From contig NZ_SHKI01000005.1 of the NCBI RefSeq assembly GCF_004217175.1, forward strand, positions 124,001 to 188,000: a DNA stretch of 64,000 nt. Reading direction: 5' to 3'. How positions within the stretch are numbered: the stretch's first letter is position 1; every line of letters begins with the position of its first letter. A model generated the notes under the pieces. That model worked only from the letters and a program-made list of their open reading frames with translations, did no database searches and had not been told where the DNA came from. Positions 23,981-33,010 of this stretch are shown one piece after another. This DNA comes from Leucobacter luti (GTDB lineage: Bacteria > Actinomycetota > Actinomycetes > Actinomycetales > Microbacteriaceae). The translations under genes and the position numbers were made by a program.

Positions 23981-25591
23981 ATGCTGCATCAGGACTCATC
24001 ACACATCGACCTCACCGACGCGACTGCCGGGGAGGCGGTCGCTGTGCCCGCCGTCACTCCGGCAGACGCCGCGGCGCAGGCGATAGCCGTGGAGAGTCCC
24101 CAGCAGCGATTCGGCCCGGAGCACGCGCGCGCGCCCTACGCGGAAGCGATCGAGCGCTTCGCCGATTCATCGCCCCTGTCGCTCATGGTCCCGGGGCACG
24201 GCAACGATCCCGAGAACGGTGGGATGCACCTCGCCGAACTGTTTGGCACGCGCGTGCCGCAGCTCGATGTGCCGCTCATGCTCCCCGGAATCGACCTGGG
24301 AGACGACTCGCCGCTCGTGCAGGCGCAGCGCCTGGCCGCGGACGCCTGGGGTGCCAAGCGCACCTGGTTCCTCACGAACGGCGCATCGCAGGCGAACCGC
24401 ACGGCCGCGATCGCGGTGCGCGGGCTGGGGGAGAGGATCCTGATCCAGCGCAGCATGCACTCGAGCCTCACCGACGGGGTCCTGCTGTCCGGGCTGATCC
24501 CCGCGTTCGTCTCCCCGAACATCGACGAGCACCACGGCATCGCGCACGGGCTCACCCCGGCGATGCTCGACGCCGCGCTCACCCGCGAGGCGGCCGCCGG
24601 CACCCCCGTATCGAGCGTGCTCGTGGTCTCGCCCAGCTACTTCGGGTCGACGGCCGATGTGGCCGGGCTCGCCGAGGTGGCGCACGCGCACGGCGCCGCG
24701 ATCATCGTCGATGGCGCCTGGGGCGCGCACTTCGGCTTCCACCCAGACCTGCCGGAGTCGCCGGCCCGCCTGGGCGCCGACCTCGCGATCTCGAGCACGC
24801 ACAAGCTCGCGGGCTCGCTCACGCAGTCTGCCATGCTGCACCTTGGCGACGGCCCGTTCGCGGAGCGCCTCGAACCCCTCGTTGCCCGCGCGTTCTCCAT
24901 GACCGCGTCCACCTCGATGAGCGGAATCCTCATGAGCTCCCTCGATGCCGCCCGGCGCGCGCTCGTGCAGGGCGAGGCACAGATCGGCGAGGCGGTCGCC
25001 GCCGCACGCGAGATCCGCGACCGCCTGCGCCGCGATCCCCGCTTTGCCGTGATCAGCGACGGGTTTGACGCGTACCCCGACATCTTCCAGACCGACCTGC
25101 TGCGCGTCCCGATCGACGTGTCCGGGCTCGGTCAGAGCGGGCACTGGGTACGCTCCCGCATGAGCGAGGCGCACGACATCTACCTGGAGATGTCCACCGC
25201 CACGAGCGTGGTCGCCGTGATTGGGGCCCTGCGCACCATCGACGTCGACCGGTTCATCGCGGCCCTCGCGGCGGTCGCCGACGAGGCCGCGACTCTGCCC
25301 GCCGCGGACGCGATCGCCTTCCCCGCGCTGCCGGAGGCCGGTGAGCTCCGGGTGCGGCCGCGCGACGCCTACTTCGGCGAGAGCGAGGTCGTCTCCGCCG
25401 GCGAGGCCGTTGGCCGCGTCTCGGCGGACACGCTCGCGGCCTACCCGCCTGGGATCCCGAACCTGCTGCCCGGCGAGGAGATCACCGCCGAGACCGTCGC
25501 GTTTCTCCAGGCCGTCGCCGCGTCGCCCACGGGCTACGTGCGCGGCGCGATCGACGCCGGTGTGGCGCAGTTCCGCGTGCTCCGCGGCTAA
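23981..25591 (+). CDS. PLP-dependent Orn/Lys/Arg decarboxylase family protein
   Basis: This 536-aa fold-type I decarboxylase has the PLP lysine K275 in ISSTHKLAGSLTQSA, the cofactor aspartate in IIVDGAWGAHFGFH (D244) and the entry motif MVPGHGNDPENGG. The compact form lacking the N-terminal wing domain resembles Bacillus SpeA-type enzymes. Possible products are agmatine, cadaverine or putrescine. If agmatine, it could feed the ureohydrolase at 1853. The ATG at 23981 follows a structured leader and has only a weak ribosome site. A longer in-frame start at 23855 lies inside the lysR start and is unlikely. Confidence 0.88.
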   Translation: MLHQDSSHIDLTDATAGEAVAVPAVTPADAAAQAIAVESPQQRFGPEHARAPYAEAIERFADSSPLSLMVPGHGNDPENGGMHLAELFGTRVPQLDVPLMLPGIDLGDDSPLVQAQRLAADAWGAKRTWFLTNGASQANRTAAIAVRGLGERILIQRSMHSSLTDGVLLSGLIPAFVSPNIDEHHGIAHGLTPAMLDAALTREAAAGTPVSSVLVVSPSYFGSTADVAGLAEVAHAHGAAIIVDGAWGAHFGFHPDLPESPARLGADLAISSTHKLAGSLTQSAMLHLGDGPFAERLEPLVARAFSMTASTSMSGILMSSLDAARRALVQGEAQIGEAVAAAREIRDRLRRDPRFAVISDGFDAYPDIFQTDLLRVPIDVSGLGQSGHWVRSRMSEAHDIYLEMSTATSVVAVIGALRTIDVDRFIAALAAVADEAATLPAADAIAFPALPEAGELRVRPRDAYFGESEVVSAGEAVGRVSADTLAAYPPGIPNLLPGEEITAETVAFLQAVAASPTGYVRGAIDAGVAQFRVLRG

Positions 25592-25602
25592 CCGGGCGGA
25601 GT

Positions 25603-25630
25603 GTGTGCGCGGGTACACACCCGCGCACAC
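25603..25630. terminator. Hairpin after decarboxylase
   Basis: A perfect 12-bp stem (GTGTGCGCGGGT and its complement) encloses the loop ACAC, 11 nt past the decarboxylase stop. Confidence 0.7.
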
Positions 25631-25631
25631 G

Positions 25632-25674
25632 ACAGCGGCGGGGCGGCGATCACTGATCGCCGCCCCGCCGCTGT
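25632..25674. terminator. Strong bidirectional terminator hairpin
   Basis: A 21-bp perfect inverted repeat with a single-nucleotide loop (25653) lies between the convergent decarboxylase and small-membrane-protein genes. Confidence 0.8.
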
Positions 25675-25684
25675 GTACCCCGGG

Positions 25685-25909
25685 CTACTTCTTCTCGAAG
25701 AGATTGCCGATCAGGGTGGAGCCGATGAGGATGACCGCGAGCAGCACGACGCCGACGATGGAGATCGCCACGACGTCGACGGGCTGGCCAGCCGACGAGA
25801 ACATCGAGTCGCCGGTGTCGGTGCCGCCGGAGGCGAACGCGGGCGCTGCGACGAACACCGAAGCGAGCGCTACGGTCACGGCGGTGGCGATACGGGTACG
25901 GATCTTCAC
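25685..25909 (-). CDS. Small secreted/membrane-anchored protein of unknown function
   Basis: This 74-aa protein has a clear Sec signal peptide (RIATAVTVALASVFVAAPAFA, cleavage after AFA near residue 26), a short Gly/Ser/Asp-rich external stretch and one C-terminal membrane helix (VVAISIVGVVLLAVILIGSTL) ending NLFEKK. The mature protein would be a tiny single-span membrane protein with a cytoplasmic Lys tail. CGAGGAGAACACC precedes the GTG. It stands alone, with its own terminator shared with the decarboxylase. I recognise no family; it could be a membrane regulator or structural small protein. Confidence 0.75.
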   Translation of the reverse strand: MKIRTRIATAVTVALASVFVAAPAFASGGTDTGDSMFSSAGQPVDVVAISIVGVVLLAVILIGSTLIGNLFEKK

Positions 25910-26009
25910 GGTGTTCTCCTCGCGGGTCTCGACAGGTGCGGGGCCTGAGCCCGCACACCACTGCCTCTCATCCTAGCGTGCTTTGCGGTGCGGGGGAGCC
26001 GCCCAGCCG

Positions 26010-26015
26010 TAGGCT
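26010..26015 (+). promoter_or_regulatory. -10 element of leaderless DUF885 gene
   Basis: TAGGCT ends 6 nt before the ATG at 26022; no ribosome site is present. Confidence 0.5.
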
Positions 26016-26021
26016 TGAGGC

Positions 26022-27683
26022 ATGACAGATTCACGGGAGCAGACTCAGATCGACCGCGTCGCGGAAGCGTGGGTGGATACGCTCGTCGCGCACGACCCGA
26101 CGATCGGCACCTACATCGGCCGCACCGGCGGCGGCCTCGCGGATTTCTCGCCGGAGGGCGCGGCGGCGTTCGCCGATGTGCAGCGCGCGACGCTGGCGGA
26201 GCTCGACGCGGCAGCGCCGGTCGACGCGGTTGACGCCGTGACGCGCGCCGACCTGGCCGCCGAGCTGCGACTCGGACTCGCTCAGCACGAGGCGGGGGAG
26301 GATCTGCGCGATCTCAACGTGATCGAGTCGCCGCTGCAGCAGATCCGCGACATCTTCGACCTCATGCCGACCGCCACCGACGCCGACTGGGCCGACATCG
26401 GCGAGCGGCTCCGCGCGATCCCGGGTGCGCTCGACGGCTACCGCGCGGCGCTCAGCCTCGGCGCGGAGCGCGGACTTACCCCGGCGCTGCGGCAGGTCAC
26501 CGAGGTCGCGGCGCAGACCCGGCGCACGGCCGGCACTCCGGCGGCCCCCGGCTTCTTTGGCCGGCTCGCCGCGGGGCACGGCGCCGAGCTTGAGACCGCG
26601 GCGGCGCGCGCGGCCGGCGCCTACGCCGAGTTCGCTGACTATCTCGAGACCGAACTCGCACCCCGCGCACCCGAGGCAGACGCGTTCGGTCGGGAGCGCT
26701 ACGCGCTGGCGTCCGAGGCCTTCCTCGGCGCGAAGGTGGATCTCGACGAGACCTACGAGTGGGGCCTCGACGAGCTCGCGCGCATGGTCGACGAGCAGGA
26801 GCGGATCGCAGCGGAGATCGTGGGCGGCAACCGCAGGCCGGGCATCGTCGCCGAGGCGATCGCGCAGCTTGAGCGCGACGAGTCGCGCAAGCTCCGCGGC
26901 ACCGACGCGCTGCGGCGCTGGATGCAGGAGACGAGCGATCGGGCGGTGCGCGAGCTCGGGGAGAGCCAGTTCGACATTCCCGAGGAGATTCGCGCGCTCG
27001 AGTGCATGATCGCGCCCACACAGGAGGGCGGGATCTACTACACCGGCCCGAGCGACGACTTCACCCGGCCCGGTCGCATGTGGTGGTCGGTGCCGGAGGG
27101 GGTCACCGAGTTCGATACCTGGCGGGAGCTCACCACGGTGTTCCACGAGGGCGTGCCCGGGCACCACCTGCAGATTGGCCAGGCGGTGGTGAACCGGGGC
27201 ACGCTCAACGAGTGGCGGCGGCAGCTCGCCGGGACCTCCGGCCACGCCGAGGGCTGGGCGCTCTACGCCGAACGGCTCATGGAGCAGCTCGGATACCTCG
27301 ACGATCCCGCCGATCGACTCGGGATGCTCGACGGGCAGCGGATGCGCGCCGCGCGCGTGGTGCTCGATATCGGCGTGCACCTGGGCAAGCCGCACCCCGA
27401 CGGCGGGGTGTGGGACGGCGACGCGGCGTTCGCGTTCATGGCGCAGCACGTCAACATGAACGACGGTTTCGTGCGCTTCGAGGTGCTGCGCTACCTCGGC
27501 TGGGCCGGGCAAGCGCCGTCGTACAAGGTGGGGCAGCGCATCTGGGAGCAGCTGCGCGACGAGGCGGCGACCCGGGCCGGCGCCGGCTTCGACGTGCGCG
27601 ACTTCCACCGCACCGCCCTCGCCCTCGGCGGCGTGCGGCTCGACACGCTCCAGCTGGTGCTGCGCGGCGAGCTGGGCGCGTGA
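26022..27683 (+). CDS. DUF885 family protein (putative metallopeptidase)
   Basis: This 553-aa soluble protein matches DUF885 (PF05960). The hallmark is VFHEGVPGHHLQIGQA, an HExxxHHxQ arrangement resembling a zinc site, followed about 30 residues later by GHAEGWALYAERLMEQLGY, which could supply a third ligand glutamate. Family members are regarded as peptidases without well-defined substrates. There is no signal peptide. Its stop overlaps the GTG of the ychJ-like gene (GTGA). Confidence 0.87.
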   Translation: MTDSREQTQIDRVAEAWVDTLVAHDPTIGTYIGRTGGGLADFSPEGAAAFADVQRATLAELDAAAPVDAVDAVTRADLAAELRLGLAQHEAGEDLRDLNVIESPLQQIRDIFDLMPTATDADWADIGERLRAIPGALDGYRAALSLGAERGLTPALRQVTEVAAQTRRTAGTPAAPGFFGRLAAGHGAELETAAARAAGAYAEFADYLETELAPRAPEADAFGRERYALASEAFLGAKVDLDETYEWGLDELARMVDEQERIAAEIVGGNRRPGIVAEAIAQLERDESRKLRGTDALRRWMQETSDRAVRELGESQFDIPEEIRALECMIAPTQEGGIYYTGPSDDFTRPGRMWWSVPEGVTEFDTWRELTTVFHEGVPGHHLQIGQAVVNRGTLNEWRRQLAGTSGHAEGWALYAERLMEQLGYLDDPADRLGMLDGQRMRAARVVLDIGVHLGKPHPDGGVWDGDAAFAFMAQHVNMNDGFVRFEVLRYLGWAGQAPSYKVGQRIWEQLRDEAATRAGAGFDVRDFHRTALALGGVRLDTLQLVLRGELGA

Positions 27684-28069
27684 GCGCCGATCCCGGGCCC
27701 TGCCCGTGCGGTAGCGGGGCGAACTACACCGCGTGCTGCGGCCCGCTGCACGCCGGGGCGGTCGCGCCGAGCGCAGAGCGGCTGATGCGGTCGCGCTTCA
27801 GCGCGTTTGCGCTCGGCCTGCCCGAGTACCTGCTCACGAGCTGGGATCCGGCGACCCGGCCACAGGAACTCGTGCTCGACGGCGGCGTGGAGTGGCGGCG
27901 GTTGTTTATTTCGGACACCACAGCCGGGGGCCCGGGCGACGACACCGGTTACGTCACGTTCACCGCGATCGGCCGCTCAGACGAGGGCCGTGTCGAGCAG
28001 CGCGAGCGGAGCCGCTTCGCGCGCGGCGCGGACGGCCACTGGCGCTACGTCGACGGGGACGCCGCGTAG
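27680..28069 (+). CDS. YchJ/UPF0225 family protein with SEC-C zinc motif
   Basis: This 129-aa protein begins with the SEC-C-like zinc motif CPCGSGANYTACCGPLH and continues with the YchJ core (APSAERLMRSRFSAFALGLPEYLLTSW). Family members are small NTF2-like-fold proteins of unknown function. The GTG at 27680 overlaps the DUF885 TGA and gives the standard N-terminus. Longer in-frame sequence overlaps DUF885 and is rejected. Confidence 0.9.
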   Translation: MSADPGPCPCGSGANYTACCGPLHAGAVAPSAERLMRSRFSAFALGLPEYLLTSWDPATRPQELVLDGGVEWRRLFISDTTAGGPGDDTGYVTFTAIGRSDEGRVEQRERSRFARGADGHWRYVDGDAA

Positions 28070-28083
28070 CGCCAGCGAGTGGC

Positions 28084-29463
28084 CTAGGCCTGCGCCTCGC
28101 GGATCCACGCCTCGACCGCGTCAGCGGTGCGCGGGATCCCCGCCGAGAGGTTCTCGCAGCCGTCGGCGGTCACCACGATGTCGTCCTCGATGCGCACCCC
28201 GATGCCGCGCAGCTCGGCCGGGACCGTCAGATCGTCGGGCTGGAAGTACAGGCCGGGCTCGATGGTGAAGACCATGCCGGGCTCAAGGATCCCGTCCATG
28301 TACATGTCGCGGCGGGCCTGCGCGCAGTCGTGCACGTCCATGCCGAGGTGGTGGCTCGTGCCGTGCACCATGTAGCGGCGGTAGTACGCCGTGCCGTCGT
28401 CCTCCGGGAGCAGGCCCCACTCGCAGGTGCGCGCCTCGATCACGCGCATTGCGGCGGCGTGCACCTCGCTGAAGCGGATCCCGGGCCGCACGATCGCGCG
28501 CGCGGCGTCGGCCGCCTCAAGCACGGCGTCGTACACGCGGCGCTGCACCGGGCTGAACGTGCCCGAGACGGGGACGGTGCGGGTGATGTCGGCGGTGTAG
28601 AGGCTGTCGAGCTCCACCCCGGCGTCGAGCAGCAGCAGGTCGCCCGCGATCACGGGGCCGTCGTTGCGGATCCAGTGCAGAGTGCAGGCGTGCGGCCCCG
28701 ACGCGGCGATCGTCTCGTAGCCGACCGTGTTGCCGTCGAGGCGGGCGCGCTGGTTGAACACGCCCTCGACGATCCGCTCACCGCGCGGGTGGGCGCTGGC
28801 GGTCGGCAGCGCGGCGAGCACCTCGGCGAAGCCGGTCGCGGTCGCGTCGACGGCGGCCTGCATCTCGGCGAGCTCGTACGCGTCCTTCACGAGGCGCAGC
28901 TCGGAGGCCGCGCGCGCGAGATCAGCGTGGTCGAGCGTGAGGTCCGCGTCGCCCGCGGCGAAGTCGGCGATGTGCGCGGTGCGGATCCCGAGGGCCGCGG
29001 CGACCTGCCCGAGCGACGGGCGCGCGCCGATCCAGAACTCGCCGATCTCGGGGTTCGCGAAGAACTCGTCGCTGTCGCGGCCCGCGCGCTCGCGGAAGTA
29101 GAGCGTGGCGGTGTGCGTCTCGCCCTCGGGATCGAGCACGAGGATCGCGCCGGGCTCGCTCTCGCTGCCCCAGCCAGTGAGGTGCGCGAACGCGCTGTGC
29201 GCGCGGAACTGGAAGAACGTGTCGTTTGACCGCTGCTTCATTGGCCCGGCCCCGATCACGAGTCGCGCGCCGGGGAACTGCGCGGAGAGGGCGGCGCGGC
29301 GGGCCGCCGCGAACGGTGCCACCGCGAGTTCGTCGGGGACGATCTCCGGGCGGTCGGCCCACTCGCTGGAGATGTACTCCGCGAACGTGCTCGTCTGCGG
29401 GGTCGTGCTCCGGTTGCTGTTATCGATCTCCACCTCGTGAGTGGTCTGTGCGCTCTCGGTCAT
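28084..29463 (-). CDS. pepP: Xaa-Pro aminopeptidase (M24B)
   Basis: This 459-aa enzyme has an aminopeptidase P N-terminal domain and the pita-bread catalytic domain with all metal ligands visible: D and D in LLDAGVELDSLYTADITRTV, H in VHGTSHHLGMDVHD, E in VFTIEPGLYF and E in VRIEDDIVV. It removes N-terminal residues preceding proline and contributes to peptide turnover in the cytoplasm. The ATG at 29463 gives a polar N-terminal extension of about 25 residues before the conserved start. It converges with the ychJ-like gene, leaving a 14-bp gap. Confidence 0.93.
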   Translation of the reverse strand: MTESAQTTHEVEIDNSNRSTTPQTSTFAEYISSEWADRPEIVPDELAVAPFAAARRAALSAQFPGARLVIGAGPMKQRSNDTFFQFRAHSAFAHLTGWGSESEPGAILVLDPEGETHTATLYFRERAGRDSDEFFANPEIGEFWIGARPSLGQVAAALGIRTAHIADFAAGDADLTLDHADLARAASELRLVKDAYELAEMQAAVDATATGFAEVLAALPTASAHPRGERIVEGVFNQRARLDGNTVGYETIAASGPHACTLHWIRNDGPVIAGDLLLLDAGVELDSLYTADITRTVPVSGTFSPVQRRVYDAVLEAADAARAIVRPGIRFSEVHAAAMRVIEARTCEWGLLPEDDGTAYYRRYMVHGTSHHLGMDVHDCAQARRDMYMDGILEPGMVFTIEPGLYFQPDDLTVPAELRGIGVRIEDDIVVTADGCENLSAGIPRTADAVEAWIREAQA

Positions 29464-29600
29464 GGCTCCATCATCTCACCCAAGCGCGCCGCGTGGGGCC
29501 CGGGCCGCCGAGCTGAGCGCGGTGCTCGGGATCGGGGAGTATGGTCGGCCGTGAGGCGATACCCACGCCTCGTTGACCCACACGAAGGGATGTCCCCACT

Positions 29601-30353
29601 ATGGCCACCTACGATGTCGCAGACCGCTCAGCAATCGTCACAGGCGCCGGCTCCGGAATCGGGCGCGCGGTCGCCCTGCTGCTCGCGAAGAACGGCGCAA
29701 AGGTCGTGGTGCAGGACCTCTCGGCGGACGCCGCAGCGGCGGTTGTGGCAGAGATCGAGGGCGCGGGCGGCACTGCCGTCGCGGTGCTCGGGGACGCCGG
29801 ATCGCCCGATGTGATCGACGAGGCGGTGCGCGCCGCGCAGGCGCTCGCGCCCCTGAAGATCGGCGTGAACAACGCCGGCATCGGCGGCGCGGTCGCCCCT
29901 ACCGCCGGGTACACGGACGCCGACTGGCAGAAGGTCATCGACATCAACCTCTCAGCCGTGTTCCGCGGCACGCGCGCCCAGATCGTGCAGATGCAGGCGA
30001 ACGGCGGTGGCGCGATCGTCAACATCGCCTCGATCCTGGGCAGCGTGGGCAGCGCCTACTCGCCGGCGTACGTCGCGGCGAAGCACGGCGTGGTGGGGCT
30101 CACGAAGTCGGCGGCGCTGGAGAACGCGACCACGGGCGTGCGCGTCAACTCGGTCGGCCCCGGCTACATCGACACCCCGCTGCTGAAGAACGCCGACGAG
30201 GCCACGCGCGCGGCGCTGATCGCCAAGCATCCGATGGGCCGGCTCGGACGCGCAGAAGAGGTGGCTGAACTGGTCGCGTTCCTCGCGAGCGACGCGGCGT
30301 CGTTCGTCACCGGCAGCTACCACCTCGTCGACGGTGGGTACACTGCACCGTAA
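29601..30353 (+). CDS. Short-chain dehydrogenase/reductase (SDR)
   Basis: This 250-aa classical SDR has the NAD(P) motif TGAGSGIGRAVA (residues 15-24), NNAG (90-93), catalytic S144, Y157 and K161 (YVAAK), and the late motif PGYIDTPLL. It oxidises or reduces an alcohol/ketone. Asp39 after the second strand (VVVQDLS) favours NAD over NADP. AAGGGA lies 12 nt before the ATG. The substrate cannot be inferred; the adjacent PHP gene has its own promoter. Confidence 0.92.
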   Translation: MATYDVADRSAIVTGAGSGIGRAVALLLAKNGAKVVVQDLSADAAAAVVAEIEGAGGTAVAVLGDAGSPDVIDEAVRAAQALAPLKIGVNNAGIGGAVAPTAGYTDADWQKVIDINLSAVFRGTRAQIVQMQANGGGAIVNIASILGSVGSAYSPAYVAAKHGVVGLTKSAALENATTGVRVNSVGPGYIDTPLLKNADEATRAALIAKHPMGRLGRAEEVAELVAFLASDAASFVTGSYHLVDGGYTAP

Positions 30354-30359
30354 CCTCCT

Positions 30360-30365
30360 AGACTG
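30360..30365 (+). promoter_or_regulatory. -10 element of leaderless PHP gene
   Basis: TAGACT ends 5 nt before the ATG at 30371. Confidence 0.5.
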
Positions 30366-30370
30366 AGGGG

Positions 30371-31213
30371 ATGACCGGGAGCGCTGGGTACGATCTGCAC
30401 ACGCACTCCGTGCACTCCGACGGTACGACGCGACCGGCGGAGATCGCGGCTGAGGCCGCCGCGATCGGGCTCGCCGGCTTCGCGCTCACCGACCACGACA
30501 CGATCGGCGGCTGGGCGGAGGCGCGCGCGGCCGCGGCCGCTGCGCGCGTCGAGTTCATTCCCGGCATCGAGATCACGAGCCAGCACCGCGGCCGATCCCG
30601 GCACCTGCTCGGGTACGGGATCGACCCGGCCGCGGGCGAGCTCTTCGCCGCGCTCGACGTGGTCCGGGCCGCCCGGCTCGACCGCGCCCGCGAAATGGTG
30701 CGCCGGGTGTCACGCGACTACGCGATTCGGTGGGAGGACGTGGTCGGCGAGGAAGACGCGCGCACGGTGGGCCGGCCGCACATCGCGGACGCCCTCGTCG
30801 CATCCGGCTACTTCGCCGACCGCACCACCGTGTTCGAGCGGGTGCTGCATCCCCGCTCCGAGTACTACATCGGCACCTACGCAATCGAGACCGACGACGC
30901 GATCCGGATGGTGCGCGCCGCGGGAGGGCGGGCGGTGCTCGCCCACCCGGCGGCCACCCGGCAGCGGCGCCCGGTCAATGCGACCGAGCTCTCCGAGCTC
31001 GCGACGGCCGGCCTCTGGGGCGTCGAACTCGACCATCCGGAGAACCGGCCTGAGTGGCTGCCGCCCCTCGTCGCGGCCGTCGCCCAGCTGAGCCTTGAAA
31101 CGACCGGGGCGAGCGACTACCACGGCGCCGGGAAGGCAAACCGCCTGGGGGAGCGCCGCACCCTGGCCGCCGTGGTTGCGCGCCTCCGCGCCGGGCTCAC
31201 CACCCCCGCGTAG
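30371..31213 (+). CDS. PHP-domain phosphoesterase (RNase AM/TrpH-like)
   Basis: This 280-aa protein has the PHP metal motifs YDLHTHSVHSDGTTRPAEI (H12, H14), LTDHDTIGGW, the glutamate in PGIEITSQHRGRS and GASDYHGAGK near the C-terminus. It matches the YciV/TrpH group, whose E. coli member trims 5' ends of RNA and degrades 3',5'-bisphosphonucleotides. It appears leaderless. A 113-bp gap with repeated GACTCGCGACT (31228-31238, 31263-31273) separates it from the convergent hydrolase. Confidence 0.9.
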   Translation: MTGSAGYDLHTHSVHSDGTTRPAEIAAEAAAIGLAGFALTDHDTIGGWAEARAAAAAARVEFIPGIEITSQHRGRSRHLLGYGIDPAAGELFAALDVVRAARLDRAREMVRRVSRDYAIRWEDVVGEEDARTVGRPHIADALVASGYFADRTTVFERVLHPRSEYYIGTYAIETDDAIRMVRAAGGRAVLAHPAATRQRRPVNATELSELATAGLWGVELDHPENRPEWLPPLVAAVAQLSLETTGASDYHGAGKANRLGERRTLAAVVARLRAGLTTPA

Positions 31214-31326
31214 GCGCGCGCACGCGTGACTCGCGACTCGTGCACGCGCGACCCGAGAGCGCGACTCGCGACTGGCCCGCGTCCGATTCGCCCGGCCCGG
31301 CTCGCGAGTGGCCGCGACTCGACCGG

Positions 31327-32181
31327 CTAGCCGATGAACTCCGCGACGCGCGCGTTGAACGCCGCCGGCGCGGTGAGAAAGCCGGCGTGCACCGGGATCG
31401 TGTCGAACTGCGCGCCCGGCAGGTTCGCTGCGACCCAGCGCTCGGCGTCGCTCGCCCACGCGTCCTGCGCCACGAAGAGCAGCGGCTTCCCCGTCGCCGC
31501 GAACGCCGCGGCCGGACCCGACAGGTCGGTGGCCAGTCCCTCGACCCCCGTGATGATCGCGATGTGCTCCGGCGTGCGTGCGCCATCCGCGATGAGCCGG
31601 GCGACCGCGGGCTCCGCGGCGGCGGCGTCAGCTGCGACGCCGAGCGCGTCCGCCGCGATGTACTCGAGGAACCCGGCACGGTCGGTGCTCAGGAACTTCA
31701 CGTAGGCGGGCAGGCCCTCGTGCGTGAGCGCCGCTTCGCCCCACTCGGCCGGGTTCGCCGGGTCGAACGGCACCCGCGGCGGCTCGTCGATCAGGATCAG
31801 CCGGGCGACGCGCTCGTCCCCGAACTGCTCAAGGTATGAGAGCACGTCGAGCACACCGAACGACCATCCGGCGAGCGTCACGCCGTCGAGTTCGAGCGCC
31901 GCGATCACGGCGGCGAGATCGCGCCCGCGCTGCGGGAAACTGTTGCCCGTGAGCGGCTTGCTCGACTCGCCGTGGCCGCGCGGGTCGATCGCGATCACCC
32001 TGGCGTGCTGAGCGAGCTCGGTGAGCTGGTGCACGAACACCTCGGCCGAGAAGTTCCACCCCGGAACGAAGATGACCGGCGCCCCGGATCCGGCGCTCAG
32101 CACGCGCAGCTCCACGTCTGGTGCGACGCGCACGCGCTGGCTCGATACTGACGCTGGGAGTTCTGGGAAGTCGATGCTCAT
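31327..32181 (-). CDS. Alpha/beta hydrolase
   Basis: This 284-aa alpha/beta-hydrolase has the oxyanion region VIFVPGWNFSAEVF, IDPRGHGESSKP, nucleophile elbow GWSFG and a late histidine in VHAGFLTAP. The layout matches esterases, haloperoxidase-like and epoxide hydrolase-like enzymes; the substrate is unknown. It lies between the PHP gene and ykoF, with a 74-bp gap to the latter, whose transcript runs in the same direction. Confidence 0.88.
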   Translation of the reverse strand: MSIDFPELPASVSSQRVRVAPDVELRVLSAGSGAPVIFVPGWNFSAEVFVHQLTELAQHARVIAIDPRGHGESSKPLTGNSFPQRGRDLAAVIAALELDGVTLAGWSFGVLDVLSYLEQFGDERVARLILIDEPPRVPFDPANPAEWGEAALTHEGLPAYVKFLSTDRAGFLEYIAADALGVAADAAAAEPAVARLIADGARTPEHIAIITGVEGLATDLSGPAAAFAATGKPLLFVAQDAWASDAERWVAANLPGAQFDTIPVHAGFLTAPAAFNARVAEFIG

Positions 32182-32255
32182 GCGGTCAGCGTATGCGCCG
32201 ATCCGCGGCCGCGCACCCTCTGTGTCGCGGCGTGACGCCGCGACGCAGCCGCGCC

Positions 32256-32927
32256 CTACTCGGTGATCTCGCTCGGGCTGTTGACCGACACGGTGAGGTG
32301 CGTCGTGACGTGCTGCACCAGGGCACCGACGCCGATCCAGCCGTTCGCGGCTGTTGCGAGCACCGTCGCCAGGTCCCCGTCCAAGCGGGTCGCAAAGTGG
32401 TCCGATCCGGCGACCACGCCGGCCGCGCGCGCGTCCTCGATCGCGGCGTAGATCGGGCCCATGTGGTCGCCCGTCGCCCCGCCGTCGAGCAGCGGATAGA
32501 GCGACCAGTGCGCGCGTGCCCGCACCCCCGTGGCCGCAAGCTCGACCGGCGCGGCGCCGAGCGCGGCGACACCGGCCGGGAGTTCGCAGGCGAGTTCGCC
32601 GGGGCAGCCGCGCGAGAGCAGGATCGCCGCGGACAGGTGCGCGCCGCTCCCCGCCGCCCCGGCGATCACCTCGCGCAGAAAGTCGAGCACGCGCTGCTCG
32701 GGGCCGCCGACAAACGTGGAGATGTCGTTCGTCTCGATCGTGAGCCCGGCCTGATCCGCCGCGGCAAGCGCGTCGAGGATGATTCGCACGTAGTCGGAGT
32801 CATACACCGACAGGGTGAAGCGCGCGCCCACCCCGTACTGGCTCGGCGTCATCCGCGCGGCTGGCGCCACGGGGCCGGGATCGGTCTGGGAATCCGTGCC
32901 GCGGGCGGCGTCGCGTGTCGTAGTCAC
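32256..32927 (-). CDS. ykoF: YkoF-family thiamine/hydroxymethylpyrimidine-binding protein
   Basis: This 223-aa protein consists of two tandem YkoF domains: FTLSVYDSDYVRIILDAL in the first and ALGAAPVELAATGVRARAHWSLYPL leading into the second. Bacillus YkoF is a cytoplasmic protein that binds thiamine or HMP and accompanies an HMP transporter. The GTG at 32927 is chosen because TATGGT lies 7 nt upstream as a leaderless promoter; the ATG at 32939 falls within that -10 box. It is divergent from the TPP-regulated thiY-thiX-thiZ operon, which supports a thiamine role. Confidence 0.87.
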   Translation of the reverse strand: MTTTRDAARGTDSQTDPGPVAPAARMTPSQYGVGARFTLSVYDSDYVRIILDALAAADQAGLTIETNDISTFVGGPEQRVLDFLREVIAGAAGSGAHLSAAILLSRGCPGELACELPAGVAALGAAPVELAATGVRARAHWSLYPLLDGGATGDHMGPIYAAIEDARAAGVVAGSDHFATRLDGDLATVLATAANGWIGVGALVQHVTTHLTVSVNSPSEITE

Positions 32928-32934
32928 GGGCACC

Positions 32935-32940
32935 ACCATA
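32935..32940 (-). promoter_or_regulatory. -10 element of leaderless ykoF
   Basis: TATGGT on the minus strand ends 7 nt before the GTG at 32927. Confidence 0.4.
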
Positions 32941-33010
32941 GACGATGGCGCGTGCCCGGCGTCGCGTGCCCGGCGCCGGGTGTGTGGACGGCACCCCGCG
33001 CCCCGTCTGC

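Noticed and set aside
24167..25630. 487-codon open frame antisense to the decarboxylase
   Set aside because: Composition is Arg/Gly/His/Val-heavy and motif-free; the plus strand encodes a well-conserved PLP enzyme.
26031..27608. 525-codon open frame antisense to the DUF885 gene
   Set aside because: Shadow of a GC-rich coding region; no recognisable domain.
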